Shown here in pieces: positions 13,501-24,600 of a stretch of 64,000 nucleotides of DNA; the first letter of the stretch is position 1, and each line of letters begins with the position of its first letter. The position numbers were made by a program, and so were the translations under genes. Source of the stretch: Taenia hydatigena (lineage: Eukaryota; Platyhelminthes; Cestoda; Cyclophyllidea; Taeniidae); the NCBI GenBank assembly GCA_036345935.2, contig JADWOT020000009.1:7211381-7275380 (forward strand). Reading direction: 5' to 3'. The notes beneath the pieces are model-generated. The model saw only the letters and a list, made by a program, of their open reading frames with translations, was not told the origin of the DNA and searched no databases.

Positions 13501-15300
13501 TGAGGCAAGTCCATATTGACTCCTTTTGCCTTCATTCCCTCTAGCATTTGATGCTACTAATATCGTTCTCTTATCTCGTGAGCGCTTTTATGATGCAATT
13601 TTATATCAAACGACTTTAATATCTTCTACATAATCATCTTATGCAACCAGTAAAAAACGGTGAGAATGGTTTTTTATTGCTTTCTATACATGCTGAAATA
13701 AGGTAATCTCCTAATACTCTACTTAAAAGGGAAACGGTAGCGAAAAAATCCCAAAAAACGATTATTTAACTGTAGGCGCAATTCTATTGGTGGAAATGTA
13801 ACCCAGAAATGCAGGTCTCAAAGCAAGTAAGTGAATTTATGAATAATGAATTGATCATGGATGTGTTTATCCTATTTCGGTCCACTCCATTAACTCGGCT
13901 AGTGAATTGTGAGTAATTTCTCTTCTCTCAACGTTTGCTGTTTTGATTTGTAAAAGACGCAGGACACCTAGCACAGGACCTCCAGCCCAGCGCCCTCACA
14001 ACCGCTCGCAGTCGAAAGCTCGACCGAGGAGAAGCAAGTCCCCGGCGTATGTTAATCTGTATTTGTTCCCTCTAGAGCAATAAGTTATGTAACGCACAAC
14101 CCACGCTTTTCCATCTTCGCACATTAATCGCTGAAGCTCTCTAAAAATGATGCAAATTTCTCGTGAATTGATTGCTTAAAAGTGCAAGGTGATCTCGCCG
14201 GCTTTGTCACCTAAAACATCGTAATAACAAAATTTACATTTATTACTGCCAACTTTTTGGGTATATTACCTTTATTAAGCCTGTAGCAGGCGCACAGTAG
14301 AGGAGAGTTCACGTAAACGGTAGAATACATTGAGGATAAATCTTACACTGTGTGCCGGAATACGCACGCAAAACAGTTGCCCTTCGTTTAGAATGTTTTT
14401 TAAATCAATTTGCTTGACTTGACGATGCTTATCACTGGGTCAAATAACTTCTACCAACCTATTGTTATGTCAACGGGCGTGCTCTCCCTGGTAAGAAGCA
14501 AGAATGCCAAGTGATTCGCTTCGAATGGAAGTCTTTGGTTCTTAGCCCAATTTCCTACGCGCCTATACAAGTTCGATGAGCTATGGCATTGCAAGCTCCA
14601 CATCGACTATGCATAGTACGAATGCACGATACCTTCTACTGAAAATATTTTGTCTCTCTCTACCTTTTAGGGCGGCCGCGATATATCATCGCCCAAAATA
14701 CACTCAGAATGACACTTCTAGCAGTGAGGATGAACAAGTTCATCTAGGAGATGGCGAGATTTTCGCCAACCGGTAAGTTCTGTATCAGTACATTCGAGTT
14801 CAGTGTTTAGCATCACCCACATCTGAGGCAAATTTATTAATTCTCAATGTAACCCCTTTCTTGGTTCAAGACTTACGGGCATTACAACATTTTCGCCCAC
14901 ACTTACGTTCAACACGTTTCCAGAAAATGGGACCTTCGTTTTCCTAGTTAAAATGGTATTTAGGTAGAACGGTATTTTTTATTATACCCTCCAAGCCTTA
15001 AATGGTCTTATGTAAAAGTAGTTTTAGATGCCTTCTGTGTTTACGATTTTTAAATTTTTAATAGAGCCTTCATGAAATGCTACCAATTGCACCACAGAAG
15101 CAATCCGTGCAACATGAACAAGGCATGTTTCACCAGGAACTAACTTTAATGGAGCTCCAACACCTTGGTGTCCTAACTCAATCATTTTATTTTACAAAAT
15201 GATGTGGTGGCCGTTCTTTTAAATGGTTCTAACTTAAATACTGTCGTTGTTATTGAATGCACATTTCGTCCCATTCAGGCGATGCCCGTGTTCACAGTGA
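1596..15300 (+). CDS. Ser/Arg/Lys-rich disordered protein of unknown function, built from about 20 symmetric small exons
   Basis: I do not recognise the family. Exons joined by splice signals and reading frame are 1596-1661, 2677-2769, 2887-2949, 3087-3149, 4637-4711, 4974-5003, 5893-6033, 9030-9119, 10578-10637, 11158-11262, 11443-11514, 11869-11937, 12210-12440, 12594-12698, 12870-12938, 13421-13504, 13957-14046, 14671-14772 and 15279-15300 (TGA). Every internal exon is a multiple of 3 and splits codons after the second base, so any one could be skipped in frame. 4974-5003 is a 30-nt microexon. The introns after 2949 and 13504 have GC donors (AG|GCAAGT). The roughly 540 residues seen are hydrophilic and low in complexity: a Ser tract (12210-12362), a run of six His (11158-11262 exon), a second His-rich exon (GHCCHQHHSHHHD), Cys pairs (HVCMKC) that might bind metal, and an acidic SSSEDE near the C-terminus. 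Optional exons are possible at 2002-2073 and 3898-4023. The start codon was not found, so the 5' end is probably incomplete. Confidence 0.72.
2002..2073 (+). CDS. Candidate optional or first exon of the Ser-rich gene
   Basis: An acceptor-like gaaag precedes ATG at 2002, followed by 24 open codons rich in Ser, Gly and Thr (MEGDSSDFTT...), ending at a gttaag donor. Read from the ATG it ends in phase 0, which does not join directly to the exon at 2677. Read with a one-base offset it is also open and fits the phase-2 chain, but gives a more hydrophobic, less typical sequence. It is either a first exon needing one unseen exon, an alternative exon, or chance. Confidence 0.25.
3898..4023 (+). CDS. 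Candidate additional exon of the Ser-rich gene
   Basis: This is a 126-nt open stretch after a pyrimidine-rich acceptor (cttttccgtgaaatcag) with a weak gtactg donor. It keeps the phase-2 pattern of the gene and encodes a polar segment containing NNSSARAQNSGCC. Length, phase and position between the exons at 3087 and 4637 fit. The weak donor and somewhat hydrophobic first half leave it doubtful; it may be an alternative exon. Confidence 0.33.
7867..7888. repeat. (AT)n microsatellite
   Basis: About eleven AT units inside the large intron (6034-9029) of the Ser-rich gene. It is not flanked by the LTR sequence that carries the other AT runs in this window. Confidence 0.8.
12210..12362 (+). repeat. 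AGC/AGT/TCA serine-codon tract
   Basis: Impure trinucleotide repeat within the largest exon of the Ser-rich gene, encoding two long Ser runs separated by an Arg/Gly-rich spacer. Mixed codon use (AGC, AGT, TCA, TCC, TCG) suggests the Ser composition is kept by selection on protein rather than recent slippage alone. The complementary strand is open as a Leu-rich frame, which is only a shadow. Confidence 0.8.
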
Positions 15301-15455
15301 GAAGTATTTCTGACCTTAGAAGAGGTGAGTTCATATTTAAGCATGAACCACTGCATCAGAATTTTGATCAAAGATGATTACTAGGCAAGGCTCAATTCTG
15401 CAAGTAGAACTAATAGCTCCCAACCTCAACCTCTACTGTGAGCCAGTAGAGGAGG

Positions 15456-15461
15456 AATAAA
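15456..15461 (+). terminator. Polyadenylation signal AATAAA of the Ser-rich gene
   Basis: Canonical AATAAA located 156 nt after the TGA at 15298-15300. It is the first such signal downstream and supports 15279-15300 as the terminal coding exon. Confidence 0.6.
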
Positions 15462-15479
15462 GATCTATGGGAAGTGTGA

Positions 15480-18400
15480 AAGTCTGTTAGGTACAAAATA
15501 AGTCAACCGCTTGGGCTCAGTCTGGCTGTATGTTTGTATAACAGGCGCAACTGTTCAAATGACTCATTTGGGTCAAAACTATACTAGGGTTGTAAACTGC
15601 ACTTAGGGTGTTTTATTTAATGAATTGCGATTTGATTTCTAAGACTTCTACCCTAACCAATACTTTGACAAATGTCTTGGTTTTGTGTCCGCTTTCACTT
15701 TTTAACTCATCTTTATTCAAATATGTGTCCCTAAAAACGTTCTTTATCAATTTAGGACTCCATTGAGATGATCGAGATCAATAGATTAGTTGGCGAATTT
15801 CGTTCAGCAAATGGACGTTCTATTTTCCTTTGTTCCCACTTCCTTTGCGAACATTATTCCATTTGACCAAATGTTGCTATTCTTGTGCCTTAGAAATAGC
15901 TATTTCTTTCCTCCTATATTTGTTCTGGTTTTGAATGGCCTCCTACTTTTGGTTCTCGTACTTTCAATGCACCCCAAACAAAACGTTGGCCTCATGGGCG
16001 CATTTCGCGTAAATAGATGAAGGCTATGAATTGAATCATGATTATTTAAACGCGGCGTGCTAGGTCACGACTGCATGCGACAGAAGGCGATGGGCAAAAG
16101 CAGTGCCTGCTTTTAAAGATTGTGTGGTTTATAGAATAGCAGAGCAGTGTTTCAAGTATCGAATAATCGTAGGCGCGGAATATTGAATTAAATCCTTTTG
16201 ATCTGTGAAAGCTAATAGTGGCATAAATCATAATAGTTTGCTTGGTTGTGGAATGTCACAGTCACCATTGTGCAAGCTTACTTCGAAATTCCAGTACGTA
16301 CATGTTACTCATTTGGAAGATTGTCGCATCATAAGTCGCAAGGAAATTTGGAGAAATTTTTCACGCATAAGGAAGTCAATGACTTAAGGAGATCGTGGGC
16401 TTAAATTCACCAAAACTTTAAGTTCTTTGAACTCCTGATTTATGCTTTCTTCAAATTTAGTAATATTCACAATGGAACAACGCCGTAGTTGTATTGAACA
16501 TTCTTTATGACATTACTTCTTTGAGAAAAGCAGGACAATTTCCGCCTTCCTCTTCAAAGGAATATTTTTCGAAATGCTCATTTTGCATAGTTAGAACCTG
16601 TAAAGCTAGCTTGTATCCCTTAAAATTGTCCCTGTAAATTCGGCTTTCCCTGATTGTCTTCCAGCGACTAAGCAACTTCCCGAGAGCGCCTACCTACCTA
16701 GTGAAATTTCTGCATAGAAAACACTTTTGATGCGGAAGTTTAAATCTTGCTACCGAATCGCACCATAGCAAAACGGATTATGCGCATTATACGCAAGAGA
16801 GCCGATGAGAATTATGTGGATGGATGAGATAGCACACAAAGGAATCGTTCGTTGCCTCTTGGAAACAAGAATTCACCACTTTTGGGGTATCTCTAAATGG
16901 TCCCCCAAACTTGGAGTGTCTCTGTCACGTCTGCCTCATTTGTAGCGCGAAATTGTGAGGGTGTTCTATGCGTTGATTAATAAAATTTGCGACCCACTTG
17001 TGCTGCTATAATAACCAATGTTGAAAAGAAACATTAGAAGCCGAAGTTTACAGCAAACAGGTATGATTTTCAATTTATACATTGAGGTCCCATGCAAATG
17101 ACTCTGGGAATCCTATGCGCTAAATCGCCAAACAGGACCGAGAATTAGAAACCCATGACAATCGTTTTAATAAACATAGACCTATCGAATGTGGACCTAC
17201 TAATATGACTGAAGCGATATCTTTGTCAGCAGTAGCACCGTTAATGAATCTGAGCTCATCCGAGGCAAACGTAAGCACAAAGTCTATGTCCCAGTTGAAA
17301 GTCATATAATGGTTATTATTGTGGGCGACAATGGGGCGCGGATGCGCGTAGCGCCACTCTAAACGACTAGACTGTCACTTTAGCAAAGGTCATTTTATAG
17401 TTTTATGTATTGTGGTACTTCAATGATCCTCTTGGTACCAATTATGCGTGAAATCGCTAGGCACAAACCGTATGCAACACATTTATCCTATAAACTTGAT
17501 GAAATTTCTTAAATCCACCAGAAGACAAACACAAACTATTATCCACTGGTACGAAGTGGCAGGGTGATTTAATTAAGCCTTAATTTGTGCACGCAGTGCT
17601 GATAATTGCGGTTTGTCAATTTCTGGCTCGGAGTTGAAGTGTATGTGATGGGACAATTAAATTTACTCGTTTTCCATGATCGATTTTGTGGACAAAACCA
17701 ACTCCTTTTTTCGATTCTTTGACACTGAAGTAGATAAGTTGGCTTGATATTTGGTTTGACTTCGACTCGCGTGTTCAAGTGTGTTTTGATATTTTTCAAG
17801 CCACCTCGTACCCATGAACCACAATGGGCTTCTGCGAAGTCGCGATAAGACAACAAGTGTGAAATATGTCTTCTATTAGCGTACAGAAGAAATCAGAAAC
17901 TATTGTTATGCTCGATACACCGTAAATCCAATAAAGAAATTCCAATTTCGAATTTATAGAGCGGGAATAGTTCAGTCCACCATTCATTGCACAGCTACCT
18001 TCTTTTTGTGGGAAGGCCACTTTGCTCCTTCAGCCATCACAATGTAGTCGGGACTTGGAAGCTACCCATCAGTCAGGAACAATAGTCAGCGAACTCCAAT
18101 CACACGCTCCCTTAATTTCAGTGTGTCTAACACTTCGACCTTTTCAATGAAGTGCACTGAAGTAAGAGAGCTTTAGTAGCGCTGTGCTGCTTAAGTCTGG
18201 AAAATGCCCAAAAAAGTTCACTTTTTGCATACCACTTGCTACTCGTAGACAAAACACCGTTGAAACCGTCTTAGAGGATCTAAAATGTAGCATTTACTCC
18301 CTTCCATCACACTGTTCTTATTTTACTGCAAAACCGCCACTTCTCTGGATTTATTTTAGTTAATGGAGATCTAGAGGAGAAGTCCGTTGCTCACACGCTT

Positions 18401-21400
18401 CTCATATCATAAAATATGCAGCTCCATAATGTCCGCTTTTGAGTTGACCAACGTTGACATCGCGCCAGTCATTGGTTGGTTTCCCGTAAAAGCTGAGATG
18501 GGAATGACTTTGGTGCCCTTCTGTAGTAAGTTCCCCAGCATCAGCGGTCCCCAGAAGATTCATTTTTGAATTTGCTAGAGAGTTCATTAACCGATAAAAA
18601 GCAGGACAGTTGTTCTTTTGACTGGGTCTTCTTGTTTTGCAAGCAAATTAGCACATTATTTTTTTCCGTAAGATGCAACAAACTACTTCGTCATGGAAGA
18701 AAATGCTAGGTTTCAACGCCCAGAGATGCTGAATAGCTGTCGATTTGACTGACAGACCATGCCACCACAACGAATGCACAAATCCTAAAGATTGATGATC
18801 CTGTATTGTTAAATGCAAAATTAAGTAAATAACAAACGGGATCACAGAAAATTCATCAAATTGCCAAATTCGAAAGTAATTTTAAACATACCTATGCCTG
18901 CATCCAGTTTTGCTAAGGTTATTCACTAGGCGAATAAATTTTAATTGTTGTAATTTGGTCAGCAACTAGTTTTGGCTAACTTATTTACGTGAAATAGAAA
19001 TTGTCTTTTACTTCGCCAAAATAGATGAATGCATGGATATCCAAAAGCGGTCTGTGGTAGTCCCGAAAAGCGTATTTCATGTAAACTGTGGTACTTTAAT
19101 GATGTTTCAACTCTGCAATGGATTACGCGAATGCTTAAGTTTCTCGTTTGGTAGCATGGCATCCAGAGCATGCCAGTGGCTTCGGATCTTCTGTGCGTCA
19201 GTAATACACCTTCCGCCATACTATTGTGCTTCCTCATAACATCAGCGACGAAAGACATTTCCATACAACGCCAACATATCTGTAGGCGTAAGCCTGGTGG
19301 TGACACCAACACAGGGTGCATTATAGTCAAAAAAGAGTTTTTCCGCTGAAATACCTTAAACTAAACCATAAAAATGGGTTAACTTATTGCTTAAAAAACT
19401 TCTCGTGGATTGTCTTCTTTTCAGCTTGGCTGTGGTGTCATAATGTTTAGCGTCTGCTCCAATACTTTGTTTCAGGGTTAACATTCAATTAAACCTCCAG
19501 GGATGGAGATGTCGGTAAAATAGCAAAAATAAAATCGACGCGTTGTAAGAGCGATGAGTTCCAAAACCTACAGAATTCGTTTTCTAAGTGATCTTGAAGC
19601 TAAGTGTTTCCATTATTGCTATAGGATTCATTGGAATCGGATGTTTTCAGAACGCTTATGTTTAAAAGCTTTCGGTATAATAATCCAAGACTTTGATAAG
19701 TCTGAGTGTACAACTAACAGTTAGCAGCTGATATGGAAAAGTTGAATTAGAGCTTGCTTGATCATTTTCTTTACAACTTATAGTTAACCTTAATTCAAAA
19801 TCGCGCTGCTTTTACGGTTGGATTGGCTCTGGCAAATGAGTCCTGTTGAGCTCTACGTTTTGGCGCCTCCGAGCGGAATGGGATTTAGTTTTATTAGGCT
19901 TCGTGCCGACCCCTTAATTTTATATCCAAAAGCTTTTGATATTTCATACTCGTGCCCACGTGGACGGCATGATTGTGTCGGTGTATGCTTAGAGGAGCTG
20001 GATGTACAGCCACTCTGAATAGTTAACTAGCCTTTATTAATAAAACTAGACATGTAAAAATATGCTCTTCTTGACATTTTTACTCTTCCATCCAAATCAC
20101 GAACTGTGGCAACAAATGAATAGCTAAAAAGTTTTTCTCTAAAATTGACCACTTTGGAATAATTTGATGGCATGCTTCCCTGCCTACCAATCAGAAGAGA
20201 GGGTTTCACAACAGCGCAGGGCTGAACATATTCTGTACCTAGACCTTTTGGTTTACACCGTCTCCGGCCTAATTAGGTTTGCATCACCGATGGCACAGAA
20301 GACTTTTTTCGAACCCCCAAAGGCGTTGTGTTTTGCGTTCACTTGCTAGTACTAAAGTTGAGAACGCCATCTTCACAATGATACAACCTTCGTTATTAAG
20401 ACTGCAAGTGTATTTAACTTAGTCTCGGTGATCTATGCAGAATATGTATGACCCTCTCTAGATGTCAGCACCCCAAAAGTATGGTCGATGTTTGCCTAAA
20501 TTTGGGTATCTTGAGGAAAGGCTTGACTACTGATGTTACGATTTGGAGCTCAACTGCAAATGTTTCGAAATATTTTCACATAGACTAATCGAGTCATCGT
20601 CAGTGCGGCATCCCAACATCTTATTGATGGTTCTTTTATCACCAGCTTTATTGTCAGCCGTCACGATGGAAAATTCCTTAAAGGAATATATCCTGACACA
20701 GGAAGTCATGATCACACTTTATTACTGCTGCGGTTGAAGCCATAAATGAATCAAAATTTTGCATTGTTAACGTTTGCCCTTCACTGGGGAAGGAATGTAT
20801 TAGTGGCAACGTAAATACGCCTAACACCAAGCTGCACTACAGTGCCACTTGTTGTTAAGAATTTCGATGCGTAAATTCCACTAGCAGAAGTCGTACAAAC
20901 ATCGTTAAATAATTCGATGACCTGATTCACTTTCTTTGGAACACTACGAATTCGCTTTTTTGTGGTTTACTTCTGTGTGCATTTTAGATTTTCTTCCTCA
21001 GAAAAGTATCAGATTTACACCAAATGTGTCAGAGCTTGGTACATCCTGTGTTGTTATTTATGATAAAAACTGATGCTACGATGGGAAACAAGCGAGAATA
21101 GGACTTGTCTGTGGGGCGAAAAAAGTGCTGGGGGTAAGGAAGAATGTTATCATCCAAAAAAGTAACGTATTCTTGAACAATTGTTTCCATCCTAGTATAG
21201 CAGAGTGACACAAAGTAGGCTCGGTCCTAAATTCAGCCAACTTATTGCTAAAAGTCGACGAAATAACAGTACCCGCTTTAAATAATAACGCCTGGGCGGT
21301 CTGCATCATAAGGACTATTAAGCTTACCACAACTTAGGCATTCAACTTTTAGCATCTTGATTAGTTGGTCCACATTGCTGAACATTAAGTGATTAACGCC

Positions 21401-21439
21401 GAAGTACTCTCAGTTCATATTCGTAAATTTTATATGGAA
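15480..21439. other. Intergenic stretch, no supported gene
   Basis: AT-rich DNA with only short open frames lacking family resemblance, codon bias or paired splice sites. A 76-codon hydrophobic frame at 15790-16020 and a 123-codon minus frame at 18959-19330 were examined and not accepted. It may hold regulatory DNA or unseen 5' exons of the CCP gene that begins at 28 kb. Confidence 0.5.
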
Positions 21440-21444
21440 TGCAA

Positions 21445-21642
21445 TGTAATCCTTTGTTTGTTCTGGCTGTCGGTCTCGGTTCCGGTCACTTGGGTGGCCA
21501 AATCGCCTTAGCCGAGTGGGATGGCCTCTGGGCCATACCAGTAGCCTTGTTCCCCTTGCTTGCTGAATATATATATATATATATATATTCTGCCCTAGTA
21601 CCGTGCCTTCTTTTGCTCCCAAGGAAGTCTCAGGATGCTACA
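21445..21642 (-). mobile_element. Solo LTR, type I, with perfect target-site duplication
   Basis: This 198-bp sequence begins TGTAATCC, ends GATGCTACA and is flanked by a perfect 5-bp duplication TGCAA (21440-21444 and 21643-21647). It matches, in the same orientation, the reverse copies at 54.2-54.8 kb. Inside are an (AT)n run where the other copies have a TATA-like segment and the pyrimidine-rich block (tgccttcttttg). TG...CA ends plus a 5-bp duplication are the hallmarks of LTR-retrotransposon integration; absence of internal sequence means LTR-LTR recombination left a solo copy. Strand follows the putative primer-binding-site polarity inferred from the composite element at 53152-53998. 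Confidence 0.85.
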
Positions 21643-21647
21643 TGCAA

Positions 21648-24600
21648 AGTGCAAGAAAGTCTTAAAAAATGAATATCTTTAGCATCACTAACGTTCTATC
21701 ATCTGTGTATTCAACTTAAACGCTCAGTAAAACAGCTGAAAGCTAGTTCCTGCAGCATTTTCTGAAAAATTAATACGAATTAATTTAAAGTGTGCATTTT
21801 TACACGATTATTTTTGTGGTTTAATGGAGGGAGTTCCATGCATTTTTGAAAGTAATTAAACCCCCTTCATCTTTAATCAAAATGTTTCCTATACAGGACT
21901 TCACTTAAAATAGCATCGCAAACGAAATTTCATCGTATGGATTCTTCTACTACCCCATTGCAACATGGATTTGCGATCCCATTACCCACCTCCACGATGG
22001 CCCATCCTCAACATAGAACAACTTTATGCCTTGGACTTTGCAAAGCTGTAAGCGTAGGCTAGTTGCGTCAGACAGCAAGTGCATTGTAGAATAGACATAA
22101 TTATTAATTTGGAGACAAAGAAACCTAGGGTTCGACAGTAAGCATGCAGGTGGACTTCCCACCGTAATGAGACGGAAAGTTGGGGACCAAAAAATGGGGT
22201 TTTGTGGGCAGAACCATGAACTGTGATACTCTGGAAATACTGCGTGTCATCCACTCCTGCCAATGTATCAGCAAAATCCACATTACTAGATTGAAACAGT
22301 GGAATTAATAGTAAGAAATAATAGAGTAGATTAACCATGTTTAAAAACAATCGGTGGAAGGAGATCACTGGCCGTAAAGAATGATAAGTTTATTGGAGCT
22401 TAGCGTCGCTAAAAGTCGCCATGCTAATTAAAAGAATAAAAAAGGCATAGGCGCTTTATCTGGGCAAATAATACCTGTTACTTTTTTGCGTAACAGTAGT
22501 AGGCGAGAATTCATCGTTGACCTCGAAAACCACACATGACAAACAACTGGCACTTTGCACAAGGAAAATCCTGACGAAATACTCTTCCTTAAGTGGAATG
22601 GCAATAGAAATTCGGGCGTTATTTTGCATTAAACCCTTCACTCTACCTTTCTGTTTGCGCAAATGGGATAAGCGCATCTTTTTTTGAATTAAGTGTAGCT
22701 TAAGCAACTAATTTGTGAATGATCAACTCCCTTCAGCTAGAATCATACCCGCGCATGACTTTGTTTTTAATTTCTATTCGTTTTTTGGCTATTAAAAGTC
22801 AATTCCGACTAATTTTATCCCAAATGTGCACGGAATGAGGAGTGGAATACCAATTGACAGCACAAAAAGCGAATTTTTTCCAAAACCACGCAAGCATGAG
22901 AAATTGGGACCATTCATTCCTTCTTATATTTTAATAATGTCAGCTATTCAAAACAAAACGGCATATCGCGCACGGTTTGTATATTCCGCTAGATGGGGAA
23001 TAAGAGAATTCGCCTCACAGAAAAGTTAGCACACAATAGATCTTTGTCCATTAAATATAAACATATATGCTAAACCAGTTTCAAAATAAGGTAATACGGA
23101 TTTCATTGAGTTCGCAATATCTGCTAGGGGACTGAATCTACCTCCTAGAGCTATCATGTTCTACCATTCACATATCTTGATATATCATAGTGCTCTAGCG
23201 TCTCCGACATTTCAGCAAACTGCAAAGCCAATTTCAGACCGCATTCCATCCTCCACGTCAAGTTTCTCGGACAATACAATTCTAACTAGTTTGAAGTTCA
23301 GAGCAATAGAGAAGTCTGTTTTTGGCCTCTTCGACGTGCTGTGTAAACAATTTCAAAGAGAGTGAGAAATGGAGTGGATGATGCATCAACAGCAAAATAA
23401 GAGAATGCCATTCTTCCACCTTTCAAATGTTTATTCCTTCACTAAGTGTGGAAAGTCATGCTAACACTTTGGAACTCGTGCGCTTGGCAATTGAGGATCG
23501 GAATGTGGTAAATAGTCTTTCATTTGGGAATTCAACAACACCCGAAATCACAGACAGGTGAAATTTACGCGCCAGTATGCTCTCAGATGCCTTTTTATTT
23601 GGATAGCTGGTCTCATCTCTGTTCCAGTGGGTGTCCAAGTTGCATGATTTGTTGTCCATTGTTACTACCATAAATTATTTTGCTTGGTTTTACTGATTTA
23701 ATCTGGCAAGTAAATTGGCGGCAATGCGGGCCTATGGAAAGTCACCAGCCCGTTCCAACCAATCGACAATTCGCAATTTGGCAGCCAATGTCTTCTTCCC
23801 GCGGTTGGACAAAAGTGCACAAAACAAACACTTCCAATGCCGCAAATTCGAAAGTAGGCAGGCATTTTAGGTGCTTTATTTGATATTCATAATTTCAATT
23901 GCCTTTTTTGTCCTGTGAACTCGGTGATGGGCATAATTTTTGATCGTGACTGTTTGTCAATTTCAACCTAAAGTACTCGATTTAATGCTTTAATATCCCT
24001 AGCCAACGGAAAGGGTTGTGAACACGAAATCGTGTAGTTATTACTTAGGTTAAATAATTTTAGCAGAAGTATAAATCTTATGATGAAATGGTAGCACTTT
24101 ATTGTACTTTACTTCGCAGACAATTTTCCCTTCAATTACGATAGGTTTGATGTTCACAACCATTGCATGAAACTAAGAAAGTGCTTTATCTTCATGCCTT
24201 TCAACTTATACAGCCCAACGAAGTTCGAAATTATCATGCTCAAATAGATAACCGTACTCCTTTGCAATAGCTACACTGAATGCTGAAGCCCTCTGGTTGT
24301 CTGTCGTTTATTTTTTTGGCCTGTACGGCAGCCGGCCTCGTAGACTATCGAAACAGCGTCAAAATTCGAATTTGGAATGAAACAGCGGGTGCAGGAGCCA
24401 CAATAAAGAGGTCAACAAGGTCCAGTCGTAAGTAAACATGATTTCTACATTCATTTTACATAAAAGCTTCAAAAGCTTTGTGTGTATCTTGATTGAACGC
24501 AAGGTGGCAACTAGCATAAAAGTCTCATTCAACCATGAACGCAGTGTTATTGGTAAACGCCCTCTATATAAGCAAGGACTTTTGAGATTTTACCATCAAG

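Noticed and set aside
15790..16020. Hydrophobic 76-codon frame suggestive of a membrane segment
   Set aside because: T-rich DNA yields hydrophobic codons by composition; no exon signals join it to a gene.
18959..19330. 123-codon minus-strand frame
   Set aside because: No family similarity, other frames open in the same place, no supporting splice or regulatory signals.
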